64,000 bases of DNA from Phymorhynchus buccinoides (GCA_017654935.2 CM065690.1:26475909-26539908), one strand, 5' to 3'. Counted from the first letter of the stretch, positions 44,267-48,682 are shown. Notes: generated by a model not told the origin, from the sequence alone. Program-made: numbers and translations.

Positions 44267-46470
44267 CCTACTCCTCTCTCTTTCTTTTTAGTTACCATAT
44301 TTTACAGACTACAAGGCACACCGGATTATAAGGCGCACCCCCCAAATTTTACACAAAATTCAGATTTTTTATTTTATTATTTTGGTCATATTATAAGGCA
44401 CAGAGGTCTCAGTCTAGGAAAAAAAAACCATCGCCTTGGTAGTCCGTAATATATGGTATATATGTGGTGATAATAATGCTATGTACTGTATTTTTCGGGC
44501 TATAAGGCGATACTTTTTTCCACCCAGATTGAGACCCCTGCGCCTTAATGTGAATATAGGAAGAAAACATAATAACAAAATCTGAGTTTTGTGTAAAAAT
44601 TGGGTGGGTGCTCCTTATAATCAGGTGTGCCTTGTAGTCTGTAAACTAGGGTAATGTGAATTACGTCAACAGGCACGCCATGGACAAGTGCCAGGCTGTG
44701 AGTCCTGCCATCCACCCACTCCCATCTCTCTCTCTGTGCTTCTGTCTCTCATTCTGTCTCTATCTCATCCTCCTCTCTTTCTTTTTTAGTTACGTGGTGA
44801 GGATAATGCTACGCAGTCTGAACCTTGCACGGTGACAGTCTGGATACGACCATAGCAGTTGAGGAGACAAAAAACAAAACATTAGGAACACAATATAATT
44901 GAATAATAGATCCTGATTTCAAAAGCTTTAATGACATGGGTCATAAATCATTATGGTGCAAAAATTCGACATTGGCGTTGAAAGGGTTAACATCGTTTTC
45001 TAAATTATTAAAAAAAATGAAAACTGGCTGTTCCCCCCCCTCCTCCCCACCCCTTTTCTCTCATTGTACTGCAGTTGACAAAACATATATAACATCATGG
45101 AACAAAATGTCCACAGTAAGACAAATTGTACCGTTTGGACAGTCTGTACTGCGAATATGGTACAAACTGTATTTTCTACCGTTTGGACAAATTGTACCGC
45201 AACAGGAACTGATTTCAGGGTTGCCTCTGTACTTTTTGGAACTTTGATAGCCCTTGTAACATGGTTTTCAGCAGATTGGACTGGAGCAAAATTCTGGTGG
45301 TGGTGGTATGGTATGGTAGATCATTAATTGGGTGGCGCGCCTCTGGCTGCGACACACTCTCTAGGTGGGAGCGACCCGAATTTCACAGAGACGCCTCTGT
45401 GACTATGAAGTTCCTAATACCTAATACCATAATTAGTTGTATTTTGGAACGTTGTGTGTGGCAGATCATTTCCACGTTGCCCAAGGTGTGGTTCGCTGAG
45501 CTGGATGGGGACAGGACCATCCCCCAGCTGGAGAACCTGTGCCGCTTCCTGACCAAGGCCGCCGAGCTGGTGCACAAGACCACCTGCAAGCAAGGAGACA
45601 TGGACAGGCAGGAGGGAAGGTGAGCTCTCGCTCCGCTTGCCGTTCGTTTGTAGCTGTGGCCAAGATTATATATCAGGGCTCCCAGTGACACCCATTTGGG
45701 GGTCTATGATGTATTATAATTCTAAAGGACCCTCTAAAAGAATGTGCAGAGGATCCCAGGGATGCACTAGAAACATTTGCAATGGCACTGGGACCCTCTA
45801 TCCCACCTCAAGGACCCTCTATGCTGTAAGTGAAGGAGTCCCTGGGACCCCATGTTTCGGGATGATTGGGAGCCCTGTAAATATTTAGGCAAACTTGTTG
45901 AGGAAGCTTATATAGATGATAAGTTGTAGGGTATGCTGGGTTTAATAAGGCTTGCTGCTCGTGTGCTACTTCTAATTTTTATTCTTGCGTTGTCGTGTTG
46001 TTGAGGTGGTAGTTTGAAATAACCAGCATGGAAGAAATTCAGTGCTAGTTGCTCAAGAGCCAATACACCAACAAACTTGCACTTTTTTGTGTGTGCTCTT
46101 TCACACACTATTTTATGATGAGTTATCTCCAGTACTTTACAACATAAAGATTACATCAGCTGAAAATGTATCGTAAGAGCTGAATGTAAAGAAATCACGG
46201 GGAGAGCTGGACAAGGGAATGATTTCAGAGGTGAAGATTCTGGTCTTGAAATTAACAAGAAAGTTGAATCAGAATATGTAAATTGATGTTATGTAATGTT
46301 GATAGATATTGAAGTGCTTCTTCTAATATTTTTTTTATAATATTTTTTTATTATTTCAATGTTGCAGGTTGTTGATAAAACAGATGAGCAAGCAGCTAGT
46401 CACGATTCACGCAATGGACCACGCGGTCAATCTGTCCAACGAGTACAGCTTCAAGATCAACGCAAGCTAG
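10625..46470 (+). CDS. PAXBP1: PAXBP1 / GCFC-family protein, complete 19-exon gene
   Basis: Exons: 10625-10880, 14278-14486, 16851-16953, 17916-18054, 18456-18571, 20398-20468, 22074-22279, 24145-24334, 28057-28174, 30883-30964, 31765-31877, 33032-33231, 38183-38330, 39952-40070, 41024-41100, 42511-42577, 44008-44154, 45465-45619 and 46368-46470. They total 2619 nt in consistent phase and encode 872 residues plus TAG. The N-terminal third is charged and low complexity (basic FKKPKRNFRRK start, LSFGLEEE, EVFRVKKSSHSK, GEIPDAKMI, RQMARN). Residues about 367-430 hold the coiled SSGGLEERYRFFQEMRGYV block. HHEGLSSDDEE is near 515, and the GCFC domain fills roughly 535-840 (VENVWDPMSTAQTSR, DDDVFMPLYP, MDGLLNRYI, PQLENLCRFL). 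Vertebrate PAXBP1 is a nuclear adaptor between PAX3/PAX7 and H3K4 methyltransferase. Its paralogue GCFC2 acts with TFIP11 in spliceosome disassembly, and the ancestral invertebrate role is uncertain. All junctions look standard except the exon 9 donor. Confidence 0.93.
11245..11675 (+). repeat. 420-bp dispersed repeat, copy 1 (PAXBP1 intron 1)
   Basis: It runs from AAGCGCGAAATCGCAATAGT to GGCTTGAGCCACAAAC and contains TTACCACTCCAATCATGAGT and a (GACC)n run. The reverse complement is at 30056-30461. Confidence 0.92.
12324..12489. mobile_element. TA-flanked MITE, CAGTGGAACCTCCCTTATAA family, copy 1
   Basis: TACAGTGGAGCCTCCCATTA at the left is mirrored by AAGGGAGGTTCCACTGTA at the right, about 160 bp, with TA at both ends as in Tc1/mariner-pogo insertions. 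Other copies: 21537-21725, 26013-26170 (decayed), 26740-27134 (decayed), 33791-33955 and 54154-54312. Confidence 0.85.
12613..12836. mobile_element. MITE, CAGACCTGTTTAC family, complete copy with 6-bp target duplication
   Basis: Terminal inverted repeats are CAGACCTGTTTAC and GTAAACAGGTCTG. The flanks on both sides are CCATAC, a perfect 6-bp direct repeat. Another copy is at 35469-35690, a decayed one is near 20116-20314, and a partial one is at 1-73. Confidence 0.85.
12860..13140. repeat. Pyrimidine-rich (CT/TCTG) low-complexity tract
   Basis: About 280 bp of C and T with a C13 run at 12922-12934. It yields long but meaningless Ser/Leu-rich frames. Confidence 0.85.
13657..14154. mobile_element. 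MITE, CAGGCATCAGAAT family, copy 2
   Basis: It starts CAGGCATCAGAATTGTC and ends GACTATTTTGATGCTTG. It shares AAGTGATTTATCACTG and CAGTTTTCAGA segments with 43706-43963. This copy is longer and includes an unrelated middle of about 200 bp. Confidence 0.65.
14278..14486 (+). CDS. PAXBP1: PAXBP1 exon 2
   Basis: Acceptor TCCGCAG, donor GTTTGA (weak), phase 1 to 0. It encodes TTEVFRVKKSSHSKRIAK, the conserved EVFKVKKSS block, and then a lysine/glutamate-rich stretch. Confidence 0.9.
14758..15267. repeat. 200-bp tandem duplication containing ACCGTATTTT-family MITE
   Basis: The segment GCTAAGTTTCAGGATTTAAT through TGTATTTTACGGACTATAAA at 14765-14945 is repeated at 14959-15160. The second MITE copy is complete (15056-15267, ending AAAATACGGT) and the first is truncated near 14940, so the unit was duplicated with its MITE and one copy then partly deleted. 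Confidence 0.75.
15342..15823. mobile_element. TTAA-type MITE (outer member of a nest)
   Basis: TTAACTCATTCCGCCCTGTA at the left and GGGCAGTGCACAATGGGTTAA split as GGGCAGTGCACAATGGGT + TAA at the right. It contains the palindrome CCCGACAAATTGTCGGG. A second TTAA element (15445-15620) is inserted in it. Confidence 0.75.
15445..15620. mobile_element. TTAA-type MITE (inner member of a nest)
   Basis: TTAACCTCTTCAGTGCC at the left is mirrored by GGCGGCAGCGAAGGGGTTAA at the right. The interior has two copies of GACGTATATATACGTC, a perfect 16-bp palindrome. TTAA is present on both sides. Confidence 0.82.
16054..16279 (+). mobile_element. MITE, CAGGGCTCCCAGGGAC family, copy 1
   Basis: Ends are CAGGGCTCCCAGGGACC and GGGACGATTGGGAGTCCTG. 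The flanking direct repeat is GCTAG (5 bp). Other copies: 29160-29377 (reverse) and 45674-45877. Confidence 0.82.
16851..16953 (+). CDS. PAXBP1: PAXBP1 exon 3
   Basis: Acceptor AAACCAG, donor GTATGT, phase 0 to 1. It encodes KLRQELRTLNGDEAEALE followed by an acidic segment. This linker is poorly conserved in the family, so support comes mainly from splice sites and phase. Confidence 0.85.
17496..17876. mobile_element. ACCGTATTTT-family MITE split by a TTAA-type MITE
   Basis: Left part TTCCCAGACTGA...GAGACCCCTGTGCCTTATAA runs to 17576, and the right part TTTGGGGGATGCGCCTTAAA starts at 17824. The TTAA element at 17577-17823 sits between them with TTAA on both sides. Confidence 0.75.
17577..17823. 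mobile_element. TTAA-type MITE, CCCTTTCGCCGCCAGCC family, copy 2 (nested)
   Basis: TTAACCCTTTCGCCGCCAGCC written as TTAA + CCCTTTCGCCGCC at the left, and GGCGGTGAAAGAGTTAA at the right. It matches 3791-4040 along its length. Confidence 0.82.
17916..18054 (+). CDS. PAXBP1: PAXBP1 exon 4
   Basis: Acceptor GTTTCAG, donor GTAGGA, phase 1 to 2. It encodes RGEIPDAKMIHFIRKQRQMA, matching the family block GEIPDAAFIHAARKKRQMA. Confidence 0.94.
18456..18571 (+). CDS. PAXBP1: PAXBP1 exon 5
   Basis: Acceptor TTTCAAG, donor GTAAGC, phase 2 to 1. It encodes an acidic DDEHDKSDDEEEGRV stretch and then DFSVNNAARERQRIRDEF. Confidence 0.92.
18595..18822. mobile_element. TTAA-type MITE, CCCCTTGACTGCC family
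   Basis: TTAACCCCTTGACTGCC at the left and GGCAGTCAAGGGGTTAA at the right are perfect inverted repeats. The element begins 24 bp after the PAXBP1 exon 5 donor. Confidence 0.87.
19090..20075. repeat. Tandem units of about 310 bp carrying TCAAGGTCAAGGTCA
   Basis: Three to four diverged units share GATCGGTATGCCACCATCAG, TTTTCGGTTTTCAAGGTC, CAAGGTCAAGGTCACG and GATATCCTTGGGACAGACAG. The AAGGTCA hexamers recur at about 19258-19285, 19566-19590, 19750-19770 (reverse) and 19880-19905. The segment is in PAXBP1 intron 5. Confidence 0.8.
20398..20468 (+). CDS. PAXBP1: PAXBP1 exon 6
   Basis: Acceptor ATTGCAG, donor GTATTC, phase 1 to 0. It encodes GSDEENEKEEKKWEDQQIQK, matching the family's GSDD...WEQEQIRK segment. 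Confidence 0.92.
20899..21010 (+). mobile_element. Partial MITE, CAGGGCTGCCAACC family
   Basis: It starts CAGGGCTGCCAACCATCCCC and follows 33296-33400 closely (GTCCCTGAAAACAG, CACCCTGTCCCTGGAATC). The right end is missing, replaced by the G27 run at 21044-21070. Confidence 0.7.
21044..21070. repeat. G27 homopolymer run
   Basis: 27 uninterrupted G. Other long G or C runs: G18 6251-6268, C30 31515-31544, C22 32393-32414, G22 50174-50195, C-rich 57588-57627, G30 57721-57750 and G20 61684-61703. Confidence 0.9.
21537..21725. mobile_element. TA-flanked MITE, CAGTGGAACCTCCCTTATAA family, copy 2
   Basis: TACAGTGGAACCTCCCTTAT ... AAGGGAGGTTCCACTGTA, about 188 bp, in PAXBP1 intron 6. Confidence 0.87.
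22074..22279 (+). CDS. PAXBP1: PAXBP1 exon 7
   Basis: Acceptor GTTTCAG, donor GTAACG, phase 0 to 2. The exon is serine/glutamine-rich with a short Gln run, and ends ITLESFRKSLQKR, the start of the coiled region. Confidence 0.92.
22330..22728. mobile_element. TTAA-type MITE, CTCATTC family
   Basis: TTAACTCATTCAAG at the left and CGAATGAGTTAA at the right, 399 bp, in PAXBP1 intron 7. The inverted repeats are short, so the call is less sure than for the other TTAA elements. Confidence 0.55.
23057..23633. mobile_element. MITE-like element with CATGGGTGCTACT termini and 6-bp target duplication
   Basis: Ends are CATGGGTGCTACTACC and GGGAGTAGCACCCATG. Both flanks are TATTAC. The interior (CCGTATAAACAGAAATCCGT, CACCGGAAGTGAAAATACAA, TTTTTGCGCTGCCCCTG) is shared with the larger copy at 62197-62993. 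Confidence 0.88.
23790..23931 (+). mobile_element. ACCGTATTTT-family MITE, copy in PAXBP1 intron 7
   Basis: Starts ACCATATTTTTCGGACTATA. The right end GCCGTATAGTCCAAAAAAT is decayed. The interior GGGGTCTCAGTCTGGG is shared with the family. Confidence 0.75.
24005..24112. repeat. 27-bp tandem repeat, 4 copies
   Basis: The unit GTGCCTGGTACCTAAGACTT...TGGATT is repeated four times just upstream of PAXBP1 exon 8 (33 bp before the exon). Confidence 0.9.
24145..24334 (+). CDS. PAXBP1: PAXBP1 exon 8 (coiled-coil core)
   Basis: Acceptor CTTACAG, donor GTGGGT, phase 2 to 0. It encodes LDSLDMVYRGHKLELD, then SSGGLEERYRFFQEMRGYV and RDLVECLNEK. This is the most recognisable GCFC-family signature outside the GCFC domain. 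Confidence 0.96.
25280..25914. mobile_element. TTAA-type element, CCCTCTGGGCA family, 635 bp
   Basis: TTAACCCTCTGGGCA at the left and TGCCCAGAGGGTTAA at the right are perfect inverted repeats. Inside is a further palindrome GGAGCCCCGATTGGGGCTC near 25877. No coding region of transposase type is seen. Confidence 0.8.
26013..27134. mobile_element. Decayed CAGTGGAACCTCCC-family copies around a 330-bp dispersed repeat
   Basis: 26013-26170 and 26740-27134 carry CTCCCACTTAAGACC and CCTCCCTTATAAGACC remnants. Between them, 26390-26710 (TTCTTCTTCGTTCACTCAG ... AAAGACCCCACGGGG) is a second copy of the sequence at 63125-63450. The segment is in PAXBP1 intron 8. Confidence 0.6.
27598..27970. repeat. 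Compound CA microsatellite
   Basis: About 370 bp of CA with interspersed AATCACACACACTCA variants. A unit ending GAGTACAGTGCGTTTCACAC occurs twice (27718 and 27918), so the array itself duplicated in a 200-bp step. It lies immediately before PAXBP1 exon 9. Confidence 0.95.
28057..28174 (+). CDS. PAXBP1: PAXBP1 exon 9
   Basis: Acceptor TCCACAG is clear. The exon encodes VPTINELEQRMHNLLRSRAT and then LLQRRQQDVRDQCQDYMT. The 3' boundary is inferred: only a donor at GTCGGT (28175) gives phase 1 and restores the conserved Asn-Lys-Ala at the junction with exon 10. The better-looking GTATCT at 28179 would give a stop in exon 10. Confidence 0.8.
29160..29377 (-). mobile_element. MITE, CAGGGCTCCCAGGGAC family, copy 2 (reverse)
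   Basis: Ends CAGGGCTCCCAATCGTCCC and GGTCCCTGGGAGCCCTG, flanked on both sides by CTACT. It is the reverse complement of 16054-16279. Confidence 0.87.
30056..30461 (-). repeat. 420-bp dispersed repeat, copy 2 (PAXBP1 intron 9, inverted)
   Basis: This is the reverse complement of 11245-11675, from GTTTGTGGCTCAAGCCACAA to GCGATTTCGCGCTTG. Identity looks high over the whole length by eye, with a shorter GACC run here. Confidence 0.92.
30489..30735. mobile_element. MITE-like element with CATGGGTGCAACT termini
   Basis: CATGGGTGCAACTTTTCC at the left and TAGTTGCACCCATG at the right, 247 bp. No target duplication is visible in this copy. Confidence 0.7.
30883..30964 (+). CDS. PAXBP1: PAXBP1 exon 10
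   Basis: Acceptor CTCTGCAG, donor GTGAGT, phase 1 to 2. It encodes KAAGQVVMATEEEQAKQRR and then AAEREARR, matching the family's AKRRIAEREARR. Confidence 0.93.
31188..31690 (+). mobile_element. ACCGTATTTT-family MITE interrupted by a CATGGGTGC element
   Basis: The left half starts ACCATATTTTTCGGACTATG and runs to TATTAG at 31276. The right half resumes TATTAGTCATTATGAGGTGC at about 31637. The inserted element occupies the middle. Confidence 0.82.
31277..31636. mobile_element. CATGGGTGCTACT element nested in a MITE, with C30 run
   Basis: CATGGGTGCTACTCTTTC at the left and GGAGTTGCACCCATG at the right. Both flanks are TATTAG, a 6-bp duplication that is single-copy in the uninterrupted host MITE (for example 38518-38694). 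It contains the C30 run at 31515-31544. Confidence 0.88.
31765..31877 (+). CDS. PAXBP1: PAXBP1 exon 11
   Basis: Acceptor GTTGCAG, donor GTAGGT, phase 2 to 1. It encodes an arginine cluster, then HHEGLSSDDEESQAEVHKF, a family hallmark. Confidence 0.95.
33032..33231 (+). CDS. PAXBP1: PAXBP1 exon 12 (GCFC domain start)
   Basis: Acceptor AATTCAG, donor GTGAGC, phase 1 to 0. It encodes LFEDALEDFSDMDLIRGRFE, then YREAYISLCIPKLVNPFVRL. The SLCIPKLVNPFVRLQLL block is diagnostic of the GCFC domain. Confidence 0.96.
33296..33751 (+). mobile_element. MITE, CAGGGCTGCCAACC family, complete copy
   Basis: Ends CAGGGCTGCCAACCGTCC and GAGGGTTGGCAGCCCTG. Flanks are GTATGT on both sides (6 bp). It lies 65 bp after the exon 12 donor. 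Confidence 0.87.
33791..33955. mobile_element. TA-flanked MITE, CAGTGGAACCTCCCTTATAA family, copy
   Basis: TACAGTGGAACCTCCCCTAT ... AAGGGAGGTTCCACTGTA, 165 bp, 39 bp after the preceding element. Confidence 0.87.
35469..35690. mobile_element. MITE, CAGACCTGTTTAC family, copy inside a duplicated intron unit
   Basis: CAGACCTGTTTACTGTATTC ... GGGGTAACCAGGTCTG. It interrupts the end of the second long intron-12 repeat unit (compare AATAATGCAG / GCTAATAGGTCAGACA with 34800-34820), so it arrived after that duplication. Confidence 0.75.
36440..36932. repeat. 42-bp minisatellite, about 11 copies
   Basis: The unit GAATTTAGTTCTTATTTACA...ACCTAGATATTACAATTGAGGT is 42 bp, hence an open 14-residue repeat frame that is not a gene. 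Copies near 36700-36800 are scrambled. PAXBP1 intron 12. Confidence 0.95.
37771..38013. mobile_element. TTAA-type MITE, CCCTTTCGCCGCCAGCC family, copy 3
   Basis: TTAACCCTTTCGCCTCCAGCC given as TTAA + CCCTTTCGCCTCC at the left, and TTGGCGGTGAAAGGGTTAA at the right, 170 bp before PAXBP1 exon 13. Confidence 0.85.
38183..38330 (+). CDS. PAXBP1: PAXBP1 exon 13
   Basis: Acceptor CTTTCAG, donor GTAAGT, phase 0 to 1. It encodes WYSCLMFFGCESE, then IIPAVVEKIVLPKLK, matching the family's SLLFYGCE and LLPTIVEKVILPKL. Confidence 0.96.
38518..38694 (+). mobile_element. ACCGTATTTT-family MITE, PAXBP1 intron 13
   Basis: ACCATATTTTTCGGACTATA at the left, TAGTCTGAAAAATATGGT at the right, with an internal tandem of GTATCGCCTTATAGTCTGAA near the right end. 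Confidence 0.85.
38755..39665. repeat. Duplicated 95-bp intronic segment
   Basis: TGATCACAATGATGTCAACC ... CTGAGTGATCATTGAATA at 38760-38852 recurs at 39572-39660 with few changes. Nothing else is seen in this intron 13 stretch. Confidence 0.8.
39952..40070 (+). CDS. PAXBP1: PAXBP1 exon 14
   Basis: Acceptor TTTTCAG, donor GTCTGT, phase 1 to 0. It encodes YIVENVWDPMSTAQTSRLV, then LFQDYPTVSQKSKATQ. The WDP.ST.QTSR motif is highly conserved in the family. Confidence 0.96.
40071..41023. other. PAXBP1 intron 14
   Basis: It contains a 35-bp tandem pair (GGCAGATTGAAAAGGTGCAR near 40515 and 40550). Otherwise no recognised feature. Confidence 0.6.
41024..41100 (+). CDS. PAXBP1: PAXBP1 exon 15
   Basis: Acceptor TTCTGCAG, donor GTGAGT, phase 0 to 2. 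It encodes GFLQAVVSRIKKALDDD and VFMPLYPM. Confidence 0.95.
41737..42062. repeat. 140-bp tandem repeat, 2.4 copies
   Basis: The block GATGATTTGAAAAGGAGAAA followed by GCAACATAGCAAGATTTTAT starts at about 41739, 41877 and 42022. The array abuts the inverted-repeat element at 42070. Confidence 0.85.
42070..42434. mobile_element. MITE with long (about 60 bp) terminal inverted repeats
   Basis: TAGGGCATTTTTTGTTATTT and the following 40 bp (TCTCAGGAACTAATTAAGAT, ATCTACTTGAAA) are mirrored at the right (TTTCAAGTAGATATCTTAAT ... AAAAAATGCCCTA). Total 365 bp in PAXBP1 intron 15, 76 bp before exon 16. Confidence 0.87.
42511..42577 (+). CDS. PAXBP1: PAXBP1 exon 16
   Basis: Acceptor GGTTGCAG, donor GTAATG, phase 2 to 0. 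It encodes SVLDNQSSGPATFFHRQSW and VCIK. Confidence 0.94.
42718..42820 (+). mobile_element. SINE tail, GTGGGAGCRACCCGAATTTC family, copy 1
   Basis: GGTGGCATGCCTCTGGCCGC ... CACAGAGACGCCTCTGTGAC, then a tandem tail CCTAACCTAACCTAACCTA. Near-identical to 45329-45430. Reverse copies are at 58905-58995 and, decayed, 50098-50160. Confidence 0.8.
43706..43963. mobile_element. MITE, CAGGCATCAGAAT family, copy 3
   Basis: CCTGGCATCAGAATTGTCAG at the left, GACTATTCTGATGCCTG at the right, 45 bp before PAXBP1 exon 17. It is preceded by GTCAAGTCAAGTCAAAATGA, a LINE-type short tandem tail. Confidence 0.75.
44008..44154 (+). CDS. PAXBP1: PAXBP1 exon 17
   Basis: Acceptor GTTCAG, donor GTGAGT, phase 0 on both sides. 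It encodes LLGNILSWHGVL, AMDGLLNRYIVLGLANSHV and NRLAMEKCQA. GC content is much higher than in the flanking introns. Its last third is duplicated about 540 bp downstream. Confidence 0.96.
44200..44285. repeat. (CT)n tract after exon 17
   Basis: A CT-rich run following the exon 17 donor. A shorter version of the same tract follows the duplicated exon fragment at 44720-44790. Confidence 0.85.
44294..44457 (+). mobile_element. ACCGTATTTT-family MITE, PAXBP1 intron 17, copy a
   Basis: ACCATATTTTACAGACTACA ... GTAGTCCGTAATATATGGT. Inserted in the first copy of a duplicated intron segment: the matching spot of the second copy (44790) reads GTTACGTGGTGAGG without it. Confidence 0.85.
44485..44652 (-). 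mobile_element. ACCGTATTTT-family MITE, PAXBP1 intron 17, copy b (reverse)
   Basis: ACTGTATTTTTCGGGCTATA ... TAGTCTGTAAACTAGGGT, opposite in orientation to copy a and 27 bp away. Its right end directly abuts the exon 17-like fragment. Confidence 0.82.
44650..44810 (+). pseudogene. Partial duplicate of PAXBP1 exon 17 with its donor and intron start
   Basis: 44659-44697 encodes NYVNRHAMDKCQA, against NSHVNRLAMEKCQA at the end of exon 17, followed by an intact GTGAGT and the same CT-rich intron start through TTTTAGTTAC. The 5' two thirds of the exon are absent, replaced by the MITE. The frame from GGT at 44650 is open for 16 codons in phase 0. Confidence 0.85.
44880..44990. mobile_element. TTAA-type MITE, CCCTTTCGCCGCC family, right half only
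   Basis: It matches the right half of 17577-17823 (ACACAATATAATTGAATAAT, CATTGGCGTTGAAAGGGTTAA given as CATTGGCGTTGAAAGGG + TTAA). The left end is missing. Confidence 0.7.
45329..45430 (+). mobile_element. SINE tail, GTGGGAGCRACCCGAATTTC family, copy 2
   Basis: GGTGGCGCGCCTCTGGCTGC ... CACAGAGACGCCTCTGTGAC, with tail CCTAATACCTAATACC. It ends 35 bp before PAXBP1 exon 18. Confidence 0.8.
45465..45619 (+). CDS. PAXBP1: PAXBP1 exon 18
   Basis: Acceptor GTGGCAG, donor GTGAGC, phase 0 to 2. It encodes IISTLPKVWFAELDGDR, then TIPQLENLCRFLTKAAELV, matching the family's TISQLENFCRYL. Confidence 0.96.
45674..45877 (+). mobile_element. MITE, CAGGGCTCCCAGGGAC family, copy 3
   Basis: Ends CAGGGCTCCCAGTGACACC and GATGATTGGGAGCCCTG. 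Same orientation as 16054-16279, 54 bp after the exon 18 donor. Confidence 0.84.
46368..46470 (+). CDS. PAXBP1: PAXBP1 exon 19 (last coding exon)
   Basis: Acceptor GTTGCAG, phase 2. It encodes LLIKQMSKQLVTIHAMDHAV and NLSNEYSFKINAS, then stop TAG at 46468-46470. The KQ.V.L...RALDHA pattern closes the GCFC domain. Confidence 0.95.
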
Positions 46471-47200
46471 CCAACCCCAGACACCGTTGGTGTGGAAAAT
46501 GATGTCCTGCCTCCTCGAGCACGCGCGAACACCCGCATTGTGAAAAGGAGCAATTTGGGAAACTGGAAGACTTCAGTGTCTGATATGACGTGCATTGACC
46601 CTTCGTGCACTGTGCTCTCAGATTCCTTTTCCTGTTGGCGTTTTGTTAGTTTGGTGTTGCTCTTTTTGCCCCAAACTTAAATAGCTTCAATATTGTGTCG
46701 GTACAATGAAGTTACTTTTGTTTTGATCCCCTCGGTTAGGAGAAAATATGGACACATTTTTGCTGTTCATTTGTTAACAGTTAGTAAACCTCGCTGTGCA
46801 AAAAAACAAAAAGGAATTATTTCCCTTTCCAGAATAGCCGCCCAGGAATGTTTGGTTTAGTTTTAAAATGTGTTCAAAATCGGCCAAGATTAATATATTG
46901 ATTCTCCAGATGTAAAGTATAAAAAGTATTTTCCAGATGTAGAGTATTCATCTGCATTTGGGATTGGAAGAGTGGATTTGGAATGTAAAGAGTGCTTTTT
47001 TTTAACTTGTCCTAAAGCCTCCATAGCCACATGGATGCTCCTGCTTTCAGGATGTCCTGAAGTTCAGGATTTTTTGTATTGCCTGGAGCCGGCGTTGCCA
47101 GATTATGAGAATTTGAGAGGATGCATTTTGCTGGTTATAGAGGTCATGAAGTTTAACCAGTGAAAGTGCAACGAGAGCCTGTTAATTACATTGGAAACTG
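46471..47200 (+). other. PAXBP1 3' untranslated / downstream sequence
   Basis: AT-rich single-copy-looking sequence follows the stop codon. No AATAAA occurs here. The first strong cluster of AATAAA-like hexamers downstream is near 49024-49040, so either the 3' untranslated region is long and full of repeats or a variant signal is used. The segment 46972-47160 is open on the plus strand but shows no gene-like feature. Confidence 0.4.
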
Positions 47201-47202
47201 TT

Positions 47203-47680
47203 CAGGGTTCATAGGGGCCTTACCAGTCCTTATAAGTCTAGACCAATTGAAATCTCCAAGTAAGGCCTTACAAGTGCTTACATTCACTTCAAGGTCCTTA
47301 CAAGTCCTGACAGCTGCCCAAAGCTGCCCTGAACAGCAAGACCATACTCAAAATAGATCGCAGAAGCAGCAGTTTTACACTTGAGAAACATCACTCAGCA
47401 CCTACTCCACCTTATCCCCCTCCCCCACCTTCCCGTTTCAACTGACCGCTTAGCAGACGAACGATGCACCGCGAGTTGTCAAGAGAAATTGGACTGAAAT
47501 CTCGTTCTTTATATCCTGGTGTCATTTTGCGAGAAAACACGTTTATCTCTGTCAGCCATAGTTGTATCTGCTTAGACATTGTTCACAATGCTGGGAGTGT
47601 TCCTTTCAAGATCGTTGGCTAAAAGATGGACATTATTCTTAGGCCTACAGGTCCTTTCATGGGGATAGCTGAAAGCCCTG
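47203..47680 (+). mobile_element. CAGGGTTCATAGGGG element, copy 1 (about 480 bp)
   Basis: It starts CAGGGTTCATAGGGGCCTTA and ends GATAGCTGAAAGCCCTG. A near-identical direct copy is at 56243-56727. The termini CAGGG/CCCTG match other MITE families here, but the inverted repeat is short. Confidence 0.78.
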
Positions 47681-47741
47681 GGAACCCTGCTGTTGTTTCC
47701 CTTCAGCTTCCAGGGGGCATTGACCCCCGGAACCCCCAAGA

Positions 47742-48183
47742 CAGGGTTCGTACGGTCTTTAAAGGTTGGTACAAATTTGTAAAAAAAACGCCACCCCATT
47801 TTTAAGCCCTTAAAAAGGCTGTAGAAACAGCCATTTTGTCCAGAGTTTTTAAAAAGTCTATTTTTTATCAACAAGATTATCCTTCCCAGTACATAATTTG
47901 ATGATCAGTTCTATTCAGAACAAAATGCCCCAGTACAAATCTTGAAAAATCTGGTGGGTCACTGTGCATTTGGTGTTTGATATTTTTGTATGATACAAAT
48001 CACAGACTTATCTCCTTTGAAATTCGAGTCTGGAAAGATCGTCGACGCAAGCGCAGCGCCACCCATTGTATGTGTGTGTGTGTGCATTACCGTCATATAC
48101 AGTCCTTATTTTTTGGGGAAAGATCTTTAAGAAGTCTTTAAAAAGTTTGTAAATTTGGATGGGAAAAATCTGTACGAACCCTG
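47742..48183. mobile_element. MITE, CAGGGTTCGTACGG family
   Basis: CAGGGTTCGTACGGTCTTTA at the left and TCTGTACGAACCCTG at the right, 442 bp, with CAAGA on both flanks. The interior repeats TCTTTAAAGG-type sequences and a short GT run. Confidence 0.85.
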
Positions 48184-48631
48184 CAAGAGGGGCGCTGTCC
48201 ATGCAGTGGGAATGGTTTCTGGGTAAGGCGTTTGTCACTGGTCTTAAACCTTCATGGCCAGAAGGATGGGGATATCTTCTGGGTAAGGCATTTATCACTT
48301 GTCATAAACGAGTTAAAAGTCATCACAGCCAAAGAGTGGGGATGACTGTTTGGGTGGGGCATTATTACGTGAAGCAACAACATTTTAGCCTGGTCTTTAA
48401 CATAGCAGCTGCATCCTCTGCTCACTGTTTTATCTTTATTTTGTCATGCATGACAGCGAAAGAATATTGAGGGAGGACTTGATGAAATAGAGGAACAAAA
48501 TAAGAAGACACATGAAATTGCTTTTGCTCCCTTTGCATGGTGGTTGCATTGTCCAACACCCAATGTGTGTTCACACAATTTCCCTCATTCCGCCTCCGTG
48601 AAAATGAGCAGAGACAAACACTATTAACTTA

Positions 48632-48682
48632 CTCAGAATTGCTCATTGACCTGATAGTATCAGGTCAATGAGCAATTCTGAG
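48632..48682. repeat. Near-perfect 51-bp palindrome
   Basis: Two 25-bp arms (CTCAGAATTGCTCATTGACC... and the exact complement ...GGTCAATGAGCAATTCTGAG) are separated by one base. It is followed by GCGAG and a T8 run. Confidence 0.97.

Noticed and set aside
44025..44291. Alternative frame over PAXBP1 exon 17 continuing into the CT tract
   Set aside because: Shadow of the high-GC exon, and only the frame in phase with neighbouring exons matches the GCFC family.
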